Source: Microcystis aeruginosa FD4 (GTDB lineage: Bacteria > Cyanobacteriota > Cyanobacteriia > Cyanobacteriales > Microcystaceae). Taken from it: DNA of 64,000 bases. Shown here one piece after another: positions 32,447 to 41,181 of the stretch. Made by a program: the position numbers and the translations under genes. Below the pieces are notes generated by a model. The model was not told the origin of the DNA. It did not search any database and saw only the letters and a list, made by a program, of their open reading frames with translations. The stretch spans positions 1,488,001 to 1,552,000 of the forward strand of contig NZ_CP046973.1 in assembly GCF_009792235.1 (NCBI RefSeq), read 5' to 3'. Each line of letters opens with the position of its first letter. Position 1 is the stretch's first letter.

Positions 32447-35080
32447 ATGAAAATTCTCAGAACCCAAACCCTGCGCGGTCCCAACTACTGGAGTATTCGT
32501 CGCGACAAGCTCATTGTTATGCGTCTAGATCTCGAAGATCTCGCCGAGAAGCCATCGAATGAAATCCCAGGCTTTTACGAGGGATTAATCGACGTTCTCC
32601 CCAGTTTAGTCGAACATTACTGCTCCCCCGGTTATCGCGGCGGTTTCTTTGAACGAGTCCGCACTGGCACTTATATGGGCCATATTATCGAACACATCGC
32701 CCTAGAATTGCAGGAATTGGCAGGAACTCCCGTCGGGTTTGGTCGCACTAGAGCCACCTCCACCCCCGGAGTCTATAACGTGGTATTTGAGTACGTTGAC
32801 GAGCAAGCGGGACGTTATGCGGGTCGGGCTGCCGTGCGTTTGTGTCAATCCCTTGTGGATACGGGAACCTATTCTAAGGAAGAATTGGCCCAGGATTTAG
32901 CCGATTTACGCGATTTATGCAATAATGCCGCCCTTGGTCCGAGTACCGAAACCATCGTCAAAGAAGCACAAGCTAGAAATATCCCCTGGTTACTCCTGAG
33001 CGCTCGTTCCATGGTGCAATTGGGCTATGGAGTTCACCAAAAGCGCATTCAAGCCACTTTAAGCAGTTTTTCGGGGATTTTAGCCGTTGAGTTGGCCTGT
33101 GACAAGGAAGGCACAAAAACTATCCTCAAGGATGGTGGGATTCCAGTCCCCCGGGGTACGGTGATTCAATACTTGGATGAATTGCCAGCGGCAATCGAGG
33201 AAGTGGGAGGATTTCCCATCGTGATTAAACCCCTCGATGGCAACCACGGCCGCGGCATCAGCATCGATGTTAAAAATCAACAGGAAGCAGAAGAAGCCTA
33301 TGATCTAGCCAGTGCCGCCTCGAAAACCCGCAGCGTGATCGTAGAAAGGTACTATAAAGGCAGTGATCACCGAATTTTAGTCATAAATGGCAAAGTTGCC
33401 GCCGTGGCCGAACGGATTCCCGCTCACGTCGTCGGTGATGGGCGCTCAACTGTAGAAGAATTAATCGAAATTACTAATCAAGATCCCAACCGGGGTGACG
33501 GTCACGCCAACGTTTTAACTAAAATAACCATTGACAAAACCGCCCTTAATGTGCTAGGAAAACAGGGCTATGAATTAACCAGCATTTTACCCCAAGGAGC
33601 GATCGCCTATCTGCGGGCCACCGCTAATTTAAGCACCGGCGGCATCGCTGTGGATCGTACGGACGAAATTCACCCCGAAAACGTCTGGATCGCCCAAAGA
33701 GTGGCAAAATTAATCGGTTTGGACATTGCCGGGATCGATGTGGTGACAGAGGATATCCGCAAACCCCTGAAAGAAGTGGACGGGGTAATCGTAGAAGTCA
33801 ACGCCGCCCCCGGTTTTCGGATGCACGTCGCCCCTAGTCGCGGTTTACCCCGCAATATCGCCGCCCCAGTTATCGATATGTTATTCCCCCCCGGGACTCC
33901 CAGTCGCGTGCCAATTCTGGCAATTACGGGAACTAACGGCAAAACCACCACTAGCCGCTTAATTTCTCATATTTGCCGACAAACGGGGAAAGTAGTCGGA
34001 TTTACCACGACGGACGGCGTATATATCGATGATTATCTGGTAGAAAAGGGCGATAACACTGGTCCCTACAGCGCCGGTATGATTTTGAAGGATCCCACAG
34101 TGGAGATTGCCGTGTTAGAAACGGCCCGGGGTGGTATCCTGCGATCGGGTTTAGCCTTTAATCAATGCGATGTGGGGGTGGTGTTAAATGTGGCCGCCGA
34201 CCATTTGGGTATCGGTGATATCGACACCATCGAACAAATGGCGAAAGTAAAAAGCGTTATTGCCGAGGTGGTTAGCGCCGAGGGTTACGCGGTTTTAAAT
34301 GCCGATGATCCCTTGACCGTTAGTATGGCCGAAAAAGTGAAGGGAAGAGTCGCTTATTTTTCCATGAGTCCCGATAACCCGATTATTCACGACCATATCC
34401 GTCGCGGTGGCATGGCCGCCATCTATGAGAATGGCTATCTGTCGATTCTAGAGGGAGAATGGACGCTGAGAATCGAGGAAGCGGTTAATATTCCCGTGAC
34501 TATGCAGGGAATGGCTCCTTTTATGATTGCTAACGCCCTGGCCGCCTGTTTAGCCACTTTTGTGCAGGGTATCGATATCGAGTTAATTCGCCAAGGGGTG
34601 CGGACTTTTAAACCTTCCGTGGCCCAGACTCCCGGTAGGATGAACCTGTTTGACTTGGGACACCATCACGCTTTAATCGATTATGCCCATAATCCCGCCG
34701 GATACGAAGCCGTCGGCGGTTTTGTCGGCAATTGGCCCGGGGAAAAAGTCGGCGTGGTTGGGGGGCCGGGCGATCGACGTGATGATGATTTAATTTTATT
34801 AGGGAAATTATCGGCGCTTATGTTCGATCGAATTATTGTTAAGGAAGATAACGATACTCGCGGTCGCCGCCGGGGGGAAGTAGCCGATTTAATTCTCAGG
34901 GGAATTAGCCAAGAAAATGCCAGTATGCGGCCGGAAGTGATTCTCGATGAAACGGAGGCTTTAGAGAAGGCTTTAAGTACGGTTTCTGAGGGGGGTTTAG
35001 TGGTAATTTTCCCGGAAAGTGTCACCCAGGCGATCGATTTGATCGAGAAACATCGACTCCTGACCGATAATCAGGGTTAG
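32447..35080 (+). CDS. cphA: Cyanophycin synthetase
   Basis: An 877-residue two-domain ligase. The N-terminal ATP-grasp domain (GGFPIVIKPLDGNHGRGI and SVIVERYYKGSDHRILVI) adds aspartate. The C-terminal Mur-ligase domain has P-loop ITGTNGKTTTSRLI at ~residues 492-505 and LIDYAHNPAGYEAVGGF, and adds arginine. ATG 32447 gives the family start MKILRTQTLRGPNYWSIRR. It polymerises Asp and Arg into the nitrogen reserve cyanophycin. Length fits the family (~875). It follows cphB closely and may be co-transcribed with it. Confidence 0.95.
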   Translation: MKILRTQTLRGPNYWSIRRDKLIVMRLDLEDLAEKPSNEIPGFYEGLIDVLPSLVEHYCSPGYRGGFFERVRTGTYMGHIIEHIALELQELAGTPVGFGRTRATSTPGVYNVVFEYVDEQAGRYAGRAAVRLCQSLVDTGTYSKEELAQDLADLRDLCNNAALGPSTETIVKEAQARNIPWLLLSARSMVQLGYGVHQKRIQATLSSFSGILAVELACDKEGTKTILKDGGIPVPRGTVIQYLDELPAAIEEVGGFPIVIKPLDGNHGRGISIDVKNQQEAEEAYDLASAASKTRSVIVERYYKGSDHRILVINGKVAAVAERIPAHVVGDGRSTVEELIEITNQDPNRGDGHANVLTKITIDKTALNVLGKQGYELTSILPQGAIAYLRATANLSTGGIAVDRTDEIHPENVWIAQRVAKLIGLDIAGIDVVTEDIRKPLKEVDGVIVEVNAAPGFRMHVAPSRGLPRNIAAPVIDMLFPPGTPSRVPILAITGTNGKTTTSRLISHICRQTGKVVGFTTTDGVYIDDYLVEKGDNTGPYSAGMILKDPTVEIAVLETARGGILRSGLAFNQCDVGVVLNVAADHLGIGDIDTIEQMAKVKSVIAEVVSAEGYAVLNADDPLTVSMAEKVKGRVAYFSMSPDNPIIHDHIRRGGMAAIYENGYLSILEGEWTLRIEEAVNIPVTMQGMAPFMIANALAACLATFVQGIDIELIRQGVRTFKPSVAQTPGRMNLFDLGHHHALIDYAHNPAGYEAVGGFVGNWPGEKVGVVGGPGDRRDDDLILLGKLSALMFDRIIVKEDNDTRGRRRGEVADLILRGISQENASMRPEVILDETEALEKALSTVSEGGLVVIFPESVTQAIDLIEKHRLLTDNQG

Positions 35081-35091
35081 AAGTTGGGAAA

Positions 35092-35308
35092 AAGGTGTGC
35101 ATTGTAGTTATGGATAAAATGCCAAACAGCTTTCAATAGGATTAGTTTGACCAGTTTCTTTCCCGACTGGTCGATGACGTTTACTGGGAATTACTGTCTT
35201 ATAGGACTCCCAAAAGTCTGTGTAAGCAACAGCACATTGTCGGTAAACACCAGATAAACTAACCCCAAAGTTTTTTGGCTGATTGACGACTCCTAGATTG
35301 TCGCCGTC
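35092..35308 (-). pseudogene. IS1 transposase fragment
   Basis: A minus-strand sequence highly similar to 11470-11760. It keeps the stretch from VNQPKNFG through VAYTDFWESYKTVIPSKRH to the NPIE region, but has a deletion that joins this to HSIL...TTMH. Both IS1 ends are gone. Transposition-dead. Confidence 0.7.
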
Positions 35309-35454
35309 TAACGCGCCCTAAATTCTGCCAAATGCAGATAGGAAAAACTCAGGCGATAGCTTTAACTTCAACGTTCAATTTCTCTAGCAGTGGCGGGACT
35401 TAATTCGCTCATTTTTTTTGATACTAAGCAAGACAATTTAAGGAATTCTTTAAC

Positions 35455-35550
35455 TATAGCGTTTCTCACACCTGTGTGGCACATTTAAACCTTTGCTGAT
35501 TGAACTTTTCAAGATCGATAATGTACCTCTTGCGAACAGGAAACGCTATA
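35455..35550. repeat. 96-bp element with TATAGCGTTTC inverted ends
   Basis: TATAGCGTTTC (35455-35465) and GAAACGCTATA (35540-35550) form a perfect 11-bp inverted repeat around an AT-rich core (CACACCTGTGTGGCACATTT and so on). It looks like a very small MITE or stem-loop repeat. No gene is seen in 35309-35640. Confidence 0.6.
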
Positions 35551-35646
35551 TAGCAGTTCTAGGTGTTGGGGGTGGGGGTTTAGTTTTGGGGTATTAGTTG
35601 AAATTTCTCCATTTCCCTATCCTTGTCAATTGTGTATCAAAGCAGC

Positions 35647-35778
35647 GGCTCTTCTCGACTTTGTGTGATAATTTTTGCTTATGGAATCGTCAAATGCTTA
35701 TCGGGTAACACTTTTAGGACTATTTTGTCGAAGAAACTATCATATAGACCTCGTTTCCACACAGAAACCAGAAGAGCC
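35647..35778. repeat. ISL3-derived MITE, 132 bp, with target duplication
   Basis: GGCTCTTCTCGACTTTGTGT at the left and, inverted, CACACAGAAACCAGAAGAGCC at the right: ISL3-type ends like those of 12480-13698. The 7-base sequence AAGCAGC directly flanks both sides (35640-35646 and 35779-35785), as expected of a target-site duplication. There is no transposase inside. Confidence 0.85.
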
Positions 35779-35817
35779 AAGCAGCTTGACATCCATATCT
35801 TGATAAAGTTATCAAAG

Positions 35818-36342
35818 TTACTCTGGTTTGAGACTATCTAAAATTAATTGTATATCTAAATCAAGAGCTTGAGCAATTTGTTCGATCGTTAATCCTAATC
35901 CTATTAGTTTGGGAACAGTTTCTAGTTTTGCTTTAATAACATTGTTTTCAGTTTTATAAATATTATAATTTTCCATTTCTCGATTATTAGAAGGGTTATG
36001 ACAAAAAGTAACCTGATCAATTTTTACAGAATTTACTATGTTATTTGTACTACTCGTGGTAATAAATCTTTCAATTGCTGATCGAACAGTTGATTTATTT
36101 AATTCTTCCCCTAACACTTCCGAAAGAATGCGCCAAAGTTCATAGGCTTTATCTCTGGCATGACCTTCAGAACAATTATATTCTTCTGCTATTTTTGCAT
36201 ATTTCTGACCATCAAAAACGTTCTTTAAAATCCCTAATTGCAATGTATCGAGATGCTTTCCCGTGTGGTCAAAAACCAGATTATCAATAAGTGAGAAGAC
36301 TTCTTGGGTATCCATGGGAGTAATGTTAAGATTTGGGGACAT
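35818..36342 (-). CDS. HTH protein resembling vWA-MoxR-associated N-terminal domain
   Basis: A 174-residue protein if started at ATG 36342. Residues ~10-90 (EVFSLIDNLVFDHTGKHLDT, then YAKIAEEYNCSEGHARDKAY and ELWRILSEVLGEELNK) match the N-terminal HTH domain found on cyanobacterial NB-ARC, WD40 and GUN4-type signalling proteins. The C-terminus (IGLGLTIEQIAQALDLDI) resembles the terminal helix of cyanobacterial Rpn/PD-(D/E)XK nuclease proteins. The usual effector domain between them is missing. A longer start at 36450 is possible but adds unrelated sequence. Confidence 0.6.
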   Translation of the reverse strand: MSPNLNITPMDTQEVFSLIDNLVFDHTGKHLDTLQLGILKNVFDGQKYAKIAEEYNCSEGHARDKAYELWRILSEVLGEELNKSTVRSAIERFITTSSTNNIVNSVKIDQVTFCHNPSNNREMENYNIYKTENNVIKAKLETVPKLIGLGLTIEQIAQALDLDIQLILDSLKPE

Positions 36343-36500
36343 AATACCGTCATTATCCGTTATTTTCCGATATTTGCAAACATAGTTAACAAAACTTCCG
36401 ACAATATCCGTTTTTTTCCGTCTTGAAATAATTTTAACTGGTTGATACATTGTCGGTAGTGTGGCTTGTTAGTTGTGTCAAATTTTCAGGAAATAAAATT

Positions 36501-36863
36501 ATGCTCTATCCAACAAAAAAATCAATCAGTGTGTTGACTTTAGCAGGGTGTTTTTCAATCCTCCAGTTTACAGTAGGGGTAACTAATTCTAACGCACAAA
36601 GTAGTGAAGTTCAGCAATTGTTGAGAGAATTAAACCCTATAGAGGGGGAAGCTGAACAGCTAATACAGCGAATGATAGCTGAAGACTGGCAAAGAATTTA
36701 TAGGCTTTCTTGTCAAGGATTAATTCAAGAGGCCAATCAACTCACGAAAAATGGAGATTATTGGGCGGCTCAAGTTAATATACCACATTATGCAGCTAGG
36801 GCATCGGGAAATTATGCCGCCTCTGAACGGAGATATCAAGAATATAATAGAAGATGTCGGTAA
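36501..36863 (+). CDS. Small secreted protein, 120 aa
   Basis: From ATG 36501, MLYPTKKSISVLTLAGCFSI then LQFTVGVTNSNAQ is a typical signal peptide, with cleavage expected after SNA or NAQ. The mature part is helical and charged (ELNPIEGEAEQLIQRMIAED) with two cysteines (LSCQGL and the C-terminal RRCR). No family recognised. It is followed by two more small exported or membrane genes on the same strand. Confidence 0.6.
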   Translation: MLYPTKKSISVLTLAGCFSILQFTVGVTNSNAQSSEVQQLLRELNPIEGEAEQLIQRMIAEDWQRIYRLSCQGLIQEANQLTKNGDYWAAQVNIPHYAARASGNYAASERRYQEYNRRCR

Positions 36864-36948
36864 TGCCAGTCCATTAATCGGGTGTATCTCAAAATGTTTT
36901 TAACCTCAAAGTCAAATCAAACTTATCGCTCAATTTGGTAAAAATCAC

Positions 36949-37257
36949 ATGAAAAGTATTCTCGTAACAGCTTCAGCATTTTTATTGGTCATGTCTCCTG
37001 TTAACCAAGCAAAAGCTTCTACTCCTGATAATGTACAAACTAAAAACATATTGTGTTTAGACGTTTCAACAAATCAAACTTTTGCTAATACCGAAACTAT
37101 TTTGTTGGTACAGCAACCTGTAGACCCGGTGTATATTGCTCCATCAACAGGACCAGAGAGCAAATGTACTTATTATATAGTGCGTGGTAAAGATGGAAAA
37201 ATTTATGACTGCCGAAAATGTACATATGGCGGGCCTTATTGTTTTAGAAGGGAGTAG
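36949..37257 (+). CDS. Small secreted cysteine-containing protein, 102 aa
   Basis: Signal peptide MKSILVTASAFLLVMSPVNQ then AKAST, cleavage probably after AKA. The mature protein ends in a Cys-rich knot-like tail (KCTYYIVRGKDGKIYDCRKC, then TYGGPYCFRRE, with C-x3-C-like spacing), suggesting disulfide bonds or metal binding. I do not recognise a family. It lies in the small-protein group 36501-37551. Confidence 0.6.
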   Translation: MKSILVTASAFLLVMSPVNQAKASTPDNVQTKNILCLDVSTNQTFANTETILLVQQPVDPVYIAPSTGPESKCTYYIVRGKDGKIYDCRKCTYGGPYCFRRE

Positions 37258-37383
37258 TGCGACTGTTATTTAAGACTCTAGACATCTGGTCAACAGAACT
37301 TCTCGCAATACTTCACTTTTCATGTCTCTGGGGATGCAAGAGAAAACCCTATCCCCATTAGACGATTTAGCTTTAAGGGAAAA

Positions 37384-37551
37384 ATGAAAAATAAACTACT
37401 ATTGATCTTGAATGTCTTAAACTTATGTTTTTGCATAGCTTTAGCTACCTTGTTGGCTATTATGGGTGAGCCAATACCCGCATTGTTGATCGGATTTATT
37501 GTGTTTATCTTCCTAGGGATAGTTCTTGGAATAATCTTCCCAAGTCGGTAG
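37384..37551 (+). CDS. Small membrane protein, 55 aa
   Basis: ATG 37384, preceded by TTTAAGGGAAAA (a possible weak ribosome-binding site). The peptide has two hydrophobic helices (LLLILNVLNLCFCIALATLL and IPALLIGFIVFIFLGIVLGI) separated by a short MGEP turn. Such hairpin membrane peptides can be transporter partners, holins or type I toxins; nothing in the sequence decides this. Confidence 0.45.
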   Translation: MKNKLLLILNVLNLCFCIALATLLAIMGEPIPALLIGFIVFIFLGIVLGIIFPSR

Positions 37552-37562
37552 CCTTAATATCT

Positions 37563-37608
37563 TAGCCCAGACTCTTGAAAAATGGCTTAAATTCATTTTA
37601 AATAGGTT
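37563..37608. repeat. 46-bp direct repeat, left of toxin-antitoxin pair
   Basis: TAGCCCAGACTCTTGAAAAA through TAAATAGGTT. It matches 38217-38262 at about 38 of 46 positions, same orientation. The two copies bracket exactly the DUF5615/DUF433 gene pair. Confidence 0.65.
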
Positions 37609-37609
37609 G

Positions 37610-37930
37610 TTATAAACTTACTACTGTTGCTGTTCCTTTTGTTACTGTTGCCAAAACTTCTAAAACTTTAGGAACCAAAGGCTTTAAATCAGCCAAACGA
37701 TTTGATTGTGATTGTAAAATAATAATAGCTAGATTAAACTGCGGTAAATTTTGCTCAAACGGCAAATTCTTATCCACTGTAATAAAAATATCAAATTCTT
37801 GTGAAGCTAAACCTAACAGTTGACCATTCTTGATCCCAGTCCATCCCATTTGCGGAACAGTTTTGATATTATAACCTGTAAACTCCCTCATTAATCTTCG
37901 GTCAATACATTCATCTAAAAGAAGCCTCAT
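37610..37930 (-). CDS. DUF5615 PIN-like toxin
   Basis: A 106-residue protein with MRLLLDECIDRRLMREFTG at the start, IKTVPQMGWTGIKNGQLLGL, and FDIFITVDKNLPFEQNLP. This is the DUF5615 (Mut7-C/PIN-like) pattern, with acidic residues D7, E8 and D60 region. It is the expected RNase toxin of a DUF433/DUF5615 toxin-antitoxin pair; its start nearly touches the antitoxin stop (1 base apart). Confidence 0.85.
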   Translation of the reverse strand: MRLLLDECIDRRLMREFTGYNIKTVPQMGWTGIKNGQLLGLASQEFDIFITVDKNLPFEQNLPQFNLAIIILQSQSNRLADLKPLVPKVLEVLATVTKGTATVVSL

Positions 37931-37931
37931 T

Positions 37932-38150
37932 TCACGCTACCCTATCAATAAGCTCTTTTTCAAATTCTTCAAGTAAGCTAATAACTCGTTCTCTTGTTAC
38001 CGTTGGAAAACCCTCTAAAAAATCATCAATTGATTCTCCTGCTTTAAGATAATCAAAAAGTGTTTGTATCGGAACTCTAGTACCTGAAAAAACAGGAACA
38101 CCACTCATAGTTTCAGGAGATACATGGATAAGAGGAGAATATTTAGCCAT
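37932..38150 (-). CDS. DUF433 antitoxin
   Basis: A 72-residue protein with the DUF433 signature: HVSPETMSGVPVFSGTRVPI, then LFDYLKAGESIDDFLEGFPT and RERVISLLEEF. DUF433 proteins are winged-helix antitoxins paired with DUF5615 toxins. It is the first gene of the two-gene operon and probably autorepresses it. Confidence 0.88.
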   Translation of the reverse strand: MAKYSPLIHVSPETMSGVPVFSGTRVPIQTLFDYLKAGESIDDFLEGFPTVTRERVISLLEEFEKELIDRVA

Positions 38151-38216
38151 TTTGATTACCTTCTTAGCTTCTACAGAGTAGATTAACCCAGAGTAATGCG
38201 TCTTGTCTTCATATTC

Positions 38217-38262
38217 TAGCCTAGATCCTTGAAAAATGGGTTAAACTGATGCTAAATAGGTT
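38217..38262. repeat. 46-bp direct repeat, right of toxin-antitoxin pair
   Basis: TAGCCTAGATCCTTGAAAAA through TAAATAGGTT. Imperfect copy of 37563-37608. The rest of 38151-38460 shows no supported gene. Confidence 0.65.
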
Positions 38263-38460
38263 AGGGAAGTGACTTTCAGTTAATGATGCTAAAAATGAAC
38301 AATAATCTAAAATCAAGCCGATAATGACTAAATGCAACCGACGGAAGCCCAACTTAGACAACTCTATCACCTAATTTCAATAAAGTCCAAAAACTATGGA
38401 CGGGTAGGTTCTCTATGGGAGGGGATGGGGGTGATTCCATTCTCGACCCCTAACTATCAG

Positions 38461-40149
38461 CTAACGATTTTTAAAAGCTTCGATCGCCGCCGGCAAAGTA
38501 TAGTAAATTCTCTCCTCGCTAATTTTATCTAACAAGCGAGAACGTTGCAATTGTAAGTACAGATCGTGTTTAACCCTAGCGAGGGCGAAAACTATACCCT
38601 GTCTTGATAATTCCGCTGCTAATTCCTCGAGAACCTCCACGGCTGTACTATCCAATTCCCCAAGGGCCTCCGTATTCAAAACAAACCATTCTACCGGTTT
38701 TGTCTCCCGGGCAATGGCGTTGAGGGCGCGACGTTTAAAGTCGGCCGCATTAGCAAAAAATAAGGGGGCATCATAACGATAGATAACTAACCCCGGTATT
38801 GTTTGCGCTTCCGGCCAATCCTGGAGCGCGTGTAAACCCATCACCCCCGGGACTGTACCCAAGACCGCATCATCAGGCCGAGTAATGCGGGCCAATAAAT
38901 CGATAACCGAGAGACCGATGGCGATGGCAACCCCGCTTAAAATCCCCGTGGTTAGCACCCCCACCATTGTCAGGACAGCGAGATTAAACTCACTATTGCG
39001 AAAGCTTTTTAGTCGTTTAGCGCCCGTAATATCCACCAGTTTACAGGCCGCATAAATCACCAGCGCACCCAAAGCGGCCTTGGGAAAGAGTGCCAGTAGT
39101 GGACCGAGGGAGAAAATGACCGCCACCACCACCACTGCCACCACCAGGGAGTAAATCTGACTTTTACTGCCCACCGAATCGCCCACCGCGGTGCGACTGG
39201 CGCTGCTGCTGATGGGAAATCCCTGACAAAAACCCGCCGCCAGATTCCCCAGTCCCAGGGCTAAAAATTCTTGATTGGCATCGATTTCTTGGTTATGACG
39301 TGCGGCGAAGGCTCTAGCGGTCAAGACGTTATCGGAATAGCCCACCAGAGCAATGCCGACGGCTGCGGTCACTAGGGGTAGTAATTGGGAAAAATCTAGG
39401 GTTGGTAAGCCAAAATTGGGCAAAGTCTTGCTAATTTTCCCCACTACTGCCACCCCTTCTCCATCGAGATGGAAGGTGGCGACGGCGAGGGTTCCCAGTA
39501 AAACCGCCAGCAAGGGACCCGGTGCTTTGGGAAAATATTTTTGGATGACAAATAGAAATAGTAGCAGCAATAGAGCGAGGCTAAGGGTTGGCCAGTGCCA
39601 TTGGTTTATTCCCCAGAAAAAAGCTAAAATTTCTTTAAAAACCGTATTTTCACGGATTGACAAACCACTAATTTTACCCAGTTGTCCCGCAATCATGATC
39701 ACCGCCACTCCCGCCATATAACCGATCAGGATCGGTTTGGAGAGTAAATTAGCTAAAAATCCCAAGCGGGCGACATAAGCGACCAAACAGATTAAACCGA
39801 CCATTAGGGCTAAAAAAGCCGCTAAACTGCCGTAATTTTCCCCTTGAAGGCTCACCATCGGTGCGATCGCTGCCGCCGTCATCACTGCCGTGGTCGATTC
39901 TGGTCCGAGGGATAGTTGCGATGAGGAGCCGAAAAGGGCGTACACTAGGGCAGCCGGCACGAGAGTCCACAATCCCACCACCGGCTCGACCCCGGCCAGG
40001 TCGCCGTAGGCCATACACTGGGGAATAGCGTAGGCCGCCACGGTGACACCGGCGAGGAGATCTCGGCCCAGCCACTGCCATTGATAGGAGCGCAGGTTTT
40101 TTAGCCCGGGTAAATCAGGAAAATCGACTCGTCGGGAGTTTTTACTCAT
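38461..40149 (-). CDS. SulP family anion transporter with STAS domain
   Basis: A 562-residue membrane protein. It has about 11-14 hydrophobic segments over residues 25-420, with the SulP signature AGVTVAAYAIPQCMAYGDLA (near 30-50) and ISSSASRTAVGDSVGSKSQI. The C-terminal STAS domain (about 440-560) includes VLNTEALGELDSTAVEVLEE. SulP proteins in cyanobacteria carry sulfate, or bicarbonate with sodium (BicA). The substrate cannot be fixed from sequence alone. The STAS serine (D-S-T motif) is present. Confidence 0.9.
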   Translation of the reverse strand: MSKNSRRVDFPDLPGLKNLRSYQWQWLGRDLLAGVTVAAYAIPQCMAYGDLAGVEPVVGLWTLVPAALVYALFGSSSQLSLGPESTTAVMTAAAIAPMVSLQGENYGSLAAFLALMVGLICLVAYVARLGFLANLLSKPILIGYMAGVAVIMIAGQLGKISGLSIRENTVFKEILAFFWGINQWHWPTLSLALLLLLFLFVIQKYFPKAPGPLLAVLLGTLAVATFHLDGEGVAVVGKISKTLPNFGLPTLDFSQLLPLVTAAVGIALVGYSDNVLTARAFAARHNQEIDANQEFLALGLGNLAAGFCQGFPISSSASRTAVGDSVGSKSQIYSLVVAVVVVAVIFSLGPLLALFPKAALGALVIYAACKLVDITGAKRLKSFRNSEFNLAVLTMVGVLTTGILSGVAIAIGLSVIDLLARITRPDDAVLGTVPGVMGLHALQDWPEAQTIPGLVIYRYDAPLFFANAADFKRRALNAIARETKPVEWFVLNTEALGELDSTAVEVLEELAAELSRQGIVFALARVKHDLYLQLQRSRLLDKISEERIYYTLPAAIEAFKNR

Positions 40150-40199
40150 ATTTTCTCTGTCAACGGCGACTTAACCTAATTTTAACGGAAGAATTAGCT

Positions 40200-40415
40200 A
40201 GGGTCTGCTGAAAAAGTTTGTTGGTGGGGGCAGGGTGTGGGGTGTGGGGTGTGGGGTGTAGGGTTTTACCGATTTTGAGGTAGTCAGTTACCTAATTTTC
40301 AGGGAAAAAGTCCCAGAATTTTACCCCCGATCACTCCAATGGTCAGCACTTTTTGAGGGGAAAAAAGTCTAAAAGCCTTATCCAACAAGGTTTTTAGATT
40401 TATTCAGCCAGCCCT
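40200..40415. repeat. MITE family B, complete copy
   Basis: Left end AGGGTCTGCTGAAAAAGT and right end TTTATTCAGCCAGCCCT form an imperfect inverted repeat (AGGGyykGCTGAAwAA). Inside are GTGTGGG units and TTACCTAATTTTCAGGGAAA. Related copies: 61046-61260 (complete), 3609-3758 and 29976-30061 (partial). Confidence 0.75.
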
Positions 40416-40497
40416 GGCTAGGAAAGGCCTTGAGGCTGAGATATTTTCTGTCAGCAGGATATTTATACCATTTTAGTCGCAATTTTGGTTAAATTGG

Positions 40498-41181
40498 CTA
40501 AATATACTCGGAAATATCCTCTTGACAATCATCAGCCAAGTATGATAATGCGCGGAAGCGTAAACCGACTAATTGCTCGTAGAGAGGATTTAACTTGCAC
40601 AGGGGCGGAATATGGACTAATTTATGACCAAACAGCACGATATCGCGTTCAAAAGGACATTGAGGCGGCACCATTTTGCAGATAAACCGGGCCAGACGCG
40701 GATCGTGCATTTCTACCCCATCCAACCAGTCTTTGAGGGGATGAAGCAGATCCGGGTGGGGATGTTCGGCACTGATAAACTCGGATTTCTTTGCTTCCGT
40801 GGTAATTTCGGGAATTTCACAGACAGTATGTTCTAAAGCTGACAGGGCCTCGATTTCTAACCCGAAAGCATCCCGATAAGTATGGAGTAATTGCGCTTCT
40901 GCGGGGGAATAAATGCCATCGGCGATCGCTACCATAACCGCCGTGCGGAGGAAGTTTTCTGATATTTTGGGGTCATGACCGAAACTTGCGGCCAATTCTT
41001 CGGGACTAATCGATTGATAGAGAACGTGGTCGTCATCTAATTCTAATTCGTGAGCGAAACGGGCGATCGATTCCTGTTCGCTGGTGCTATAATCCCCATC
41101 ACACCAGGCAATTGTCAGTAATCCCCGTAACCAGTCCCTAACTTGTTCGTTAGTGTAGCGGTATTGAACAGAGCTAACCAT
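40498..41181 (-). CDS. TerB-like domain fused to Mo-dependent nitrogenase C-terminal domain
   Basis: A 227-residue protein. Residues ~10-140 are a TerB-like helical metal-binding domain with two repeats carrying D..E residues (IAWCDGDYSTSEQESIARFA; VAIADGIYSPAEAQLL). Residues ~145-225 match the cyanobacterial 'Mo-dependent nitrogenase C-terminal' domain (PLKDWLDGVEMHDPRLARFI and MVPPQCPFERDI). Despite the name, this domain is found in many strains with no nitrogenase, and none is seen here. Stand-alone gene; function unknown. Confidence 0.75.
   Translation of the reverse strand: MVSSVQYRYTNEQVRDWLRGLLTIAWCDGDYSTSEQESIARFAHELELDDDHVLYQSISPEELAASFGHDPKISENFLRTAVMVAIADGIYSPAEAQLLHTYRDAFGLEIEALSALEHTVCEIPEITTEAKKSEFISAEHPHPDLLHPLKDWLDGVEMHDPRLARFICKMVPPQCPFERDIVLFGHKLVHIPPLCKLNPLYEQLVGLRFRALSYLADDCQEDISEYI

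Noticed and set aside
38332..38532. 66-codon plus-strand frame starting MQPTEAQLRQLYHL
   Set aside because: It overlaps the 3' end of the SulP gene antisense; the first 30 residues could be a gene remnant but support is too weak.
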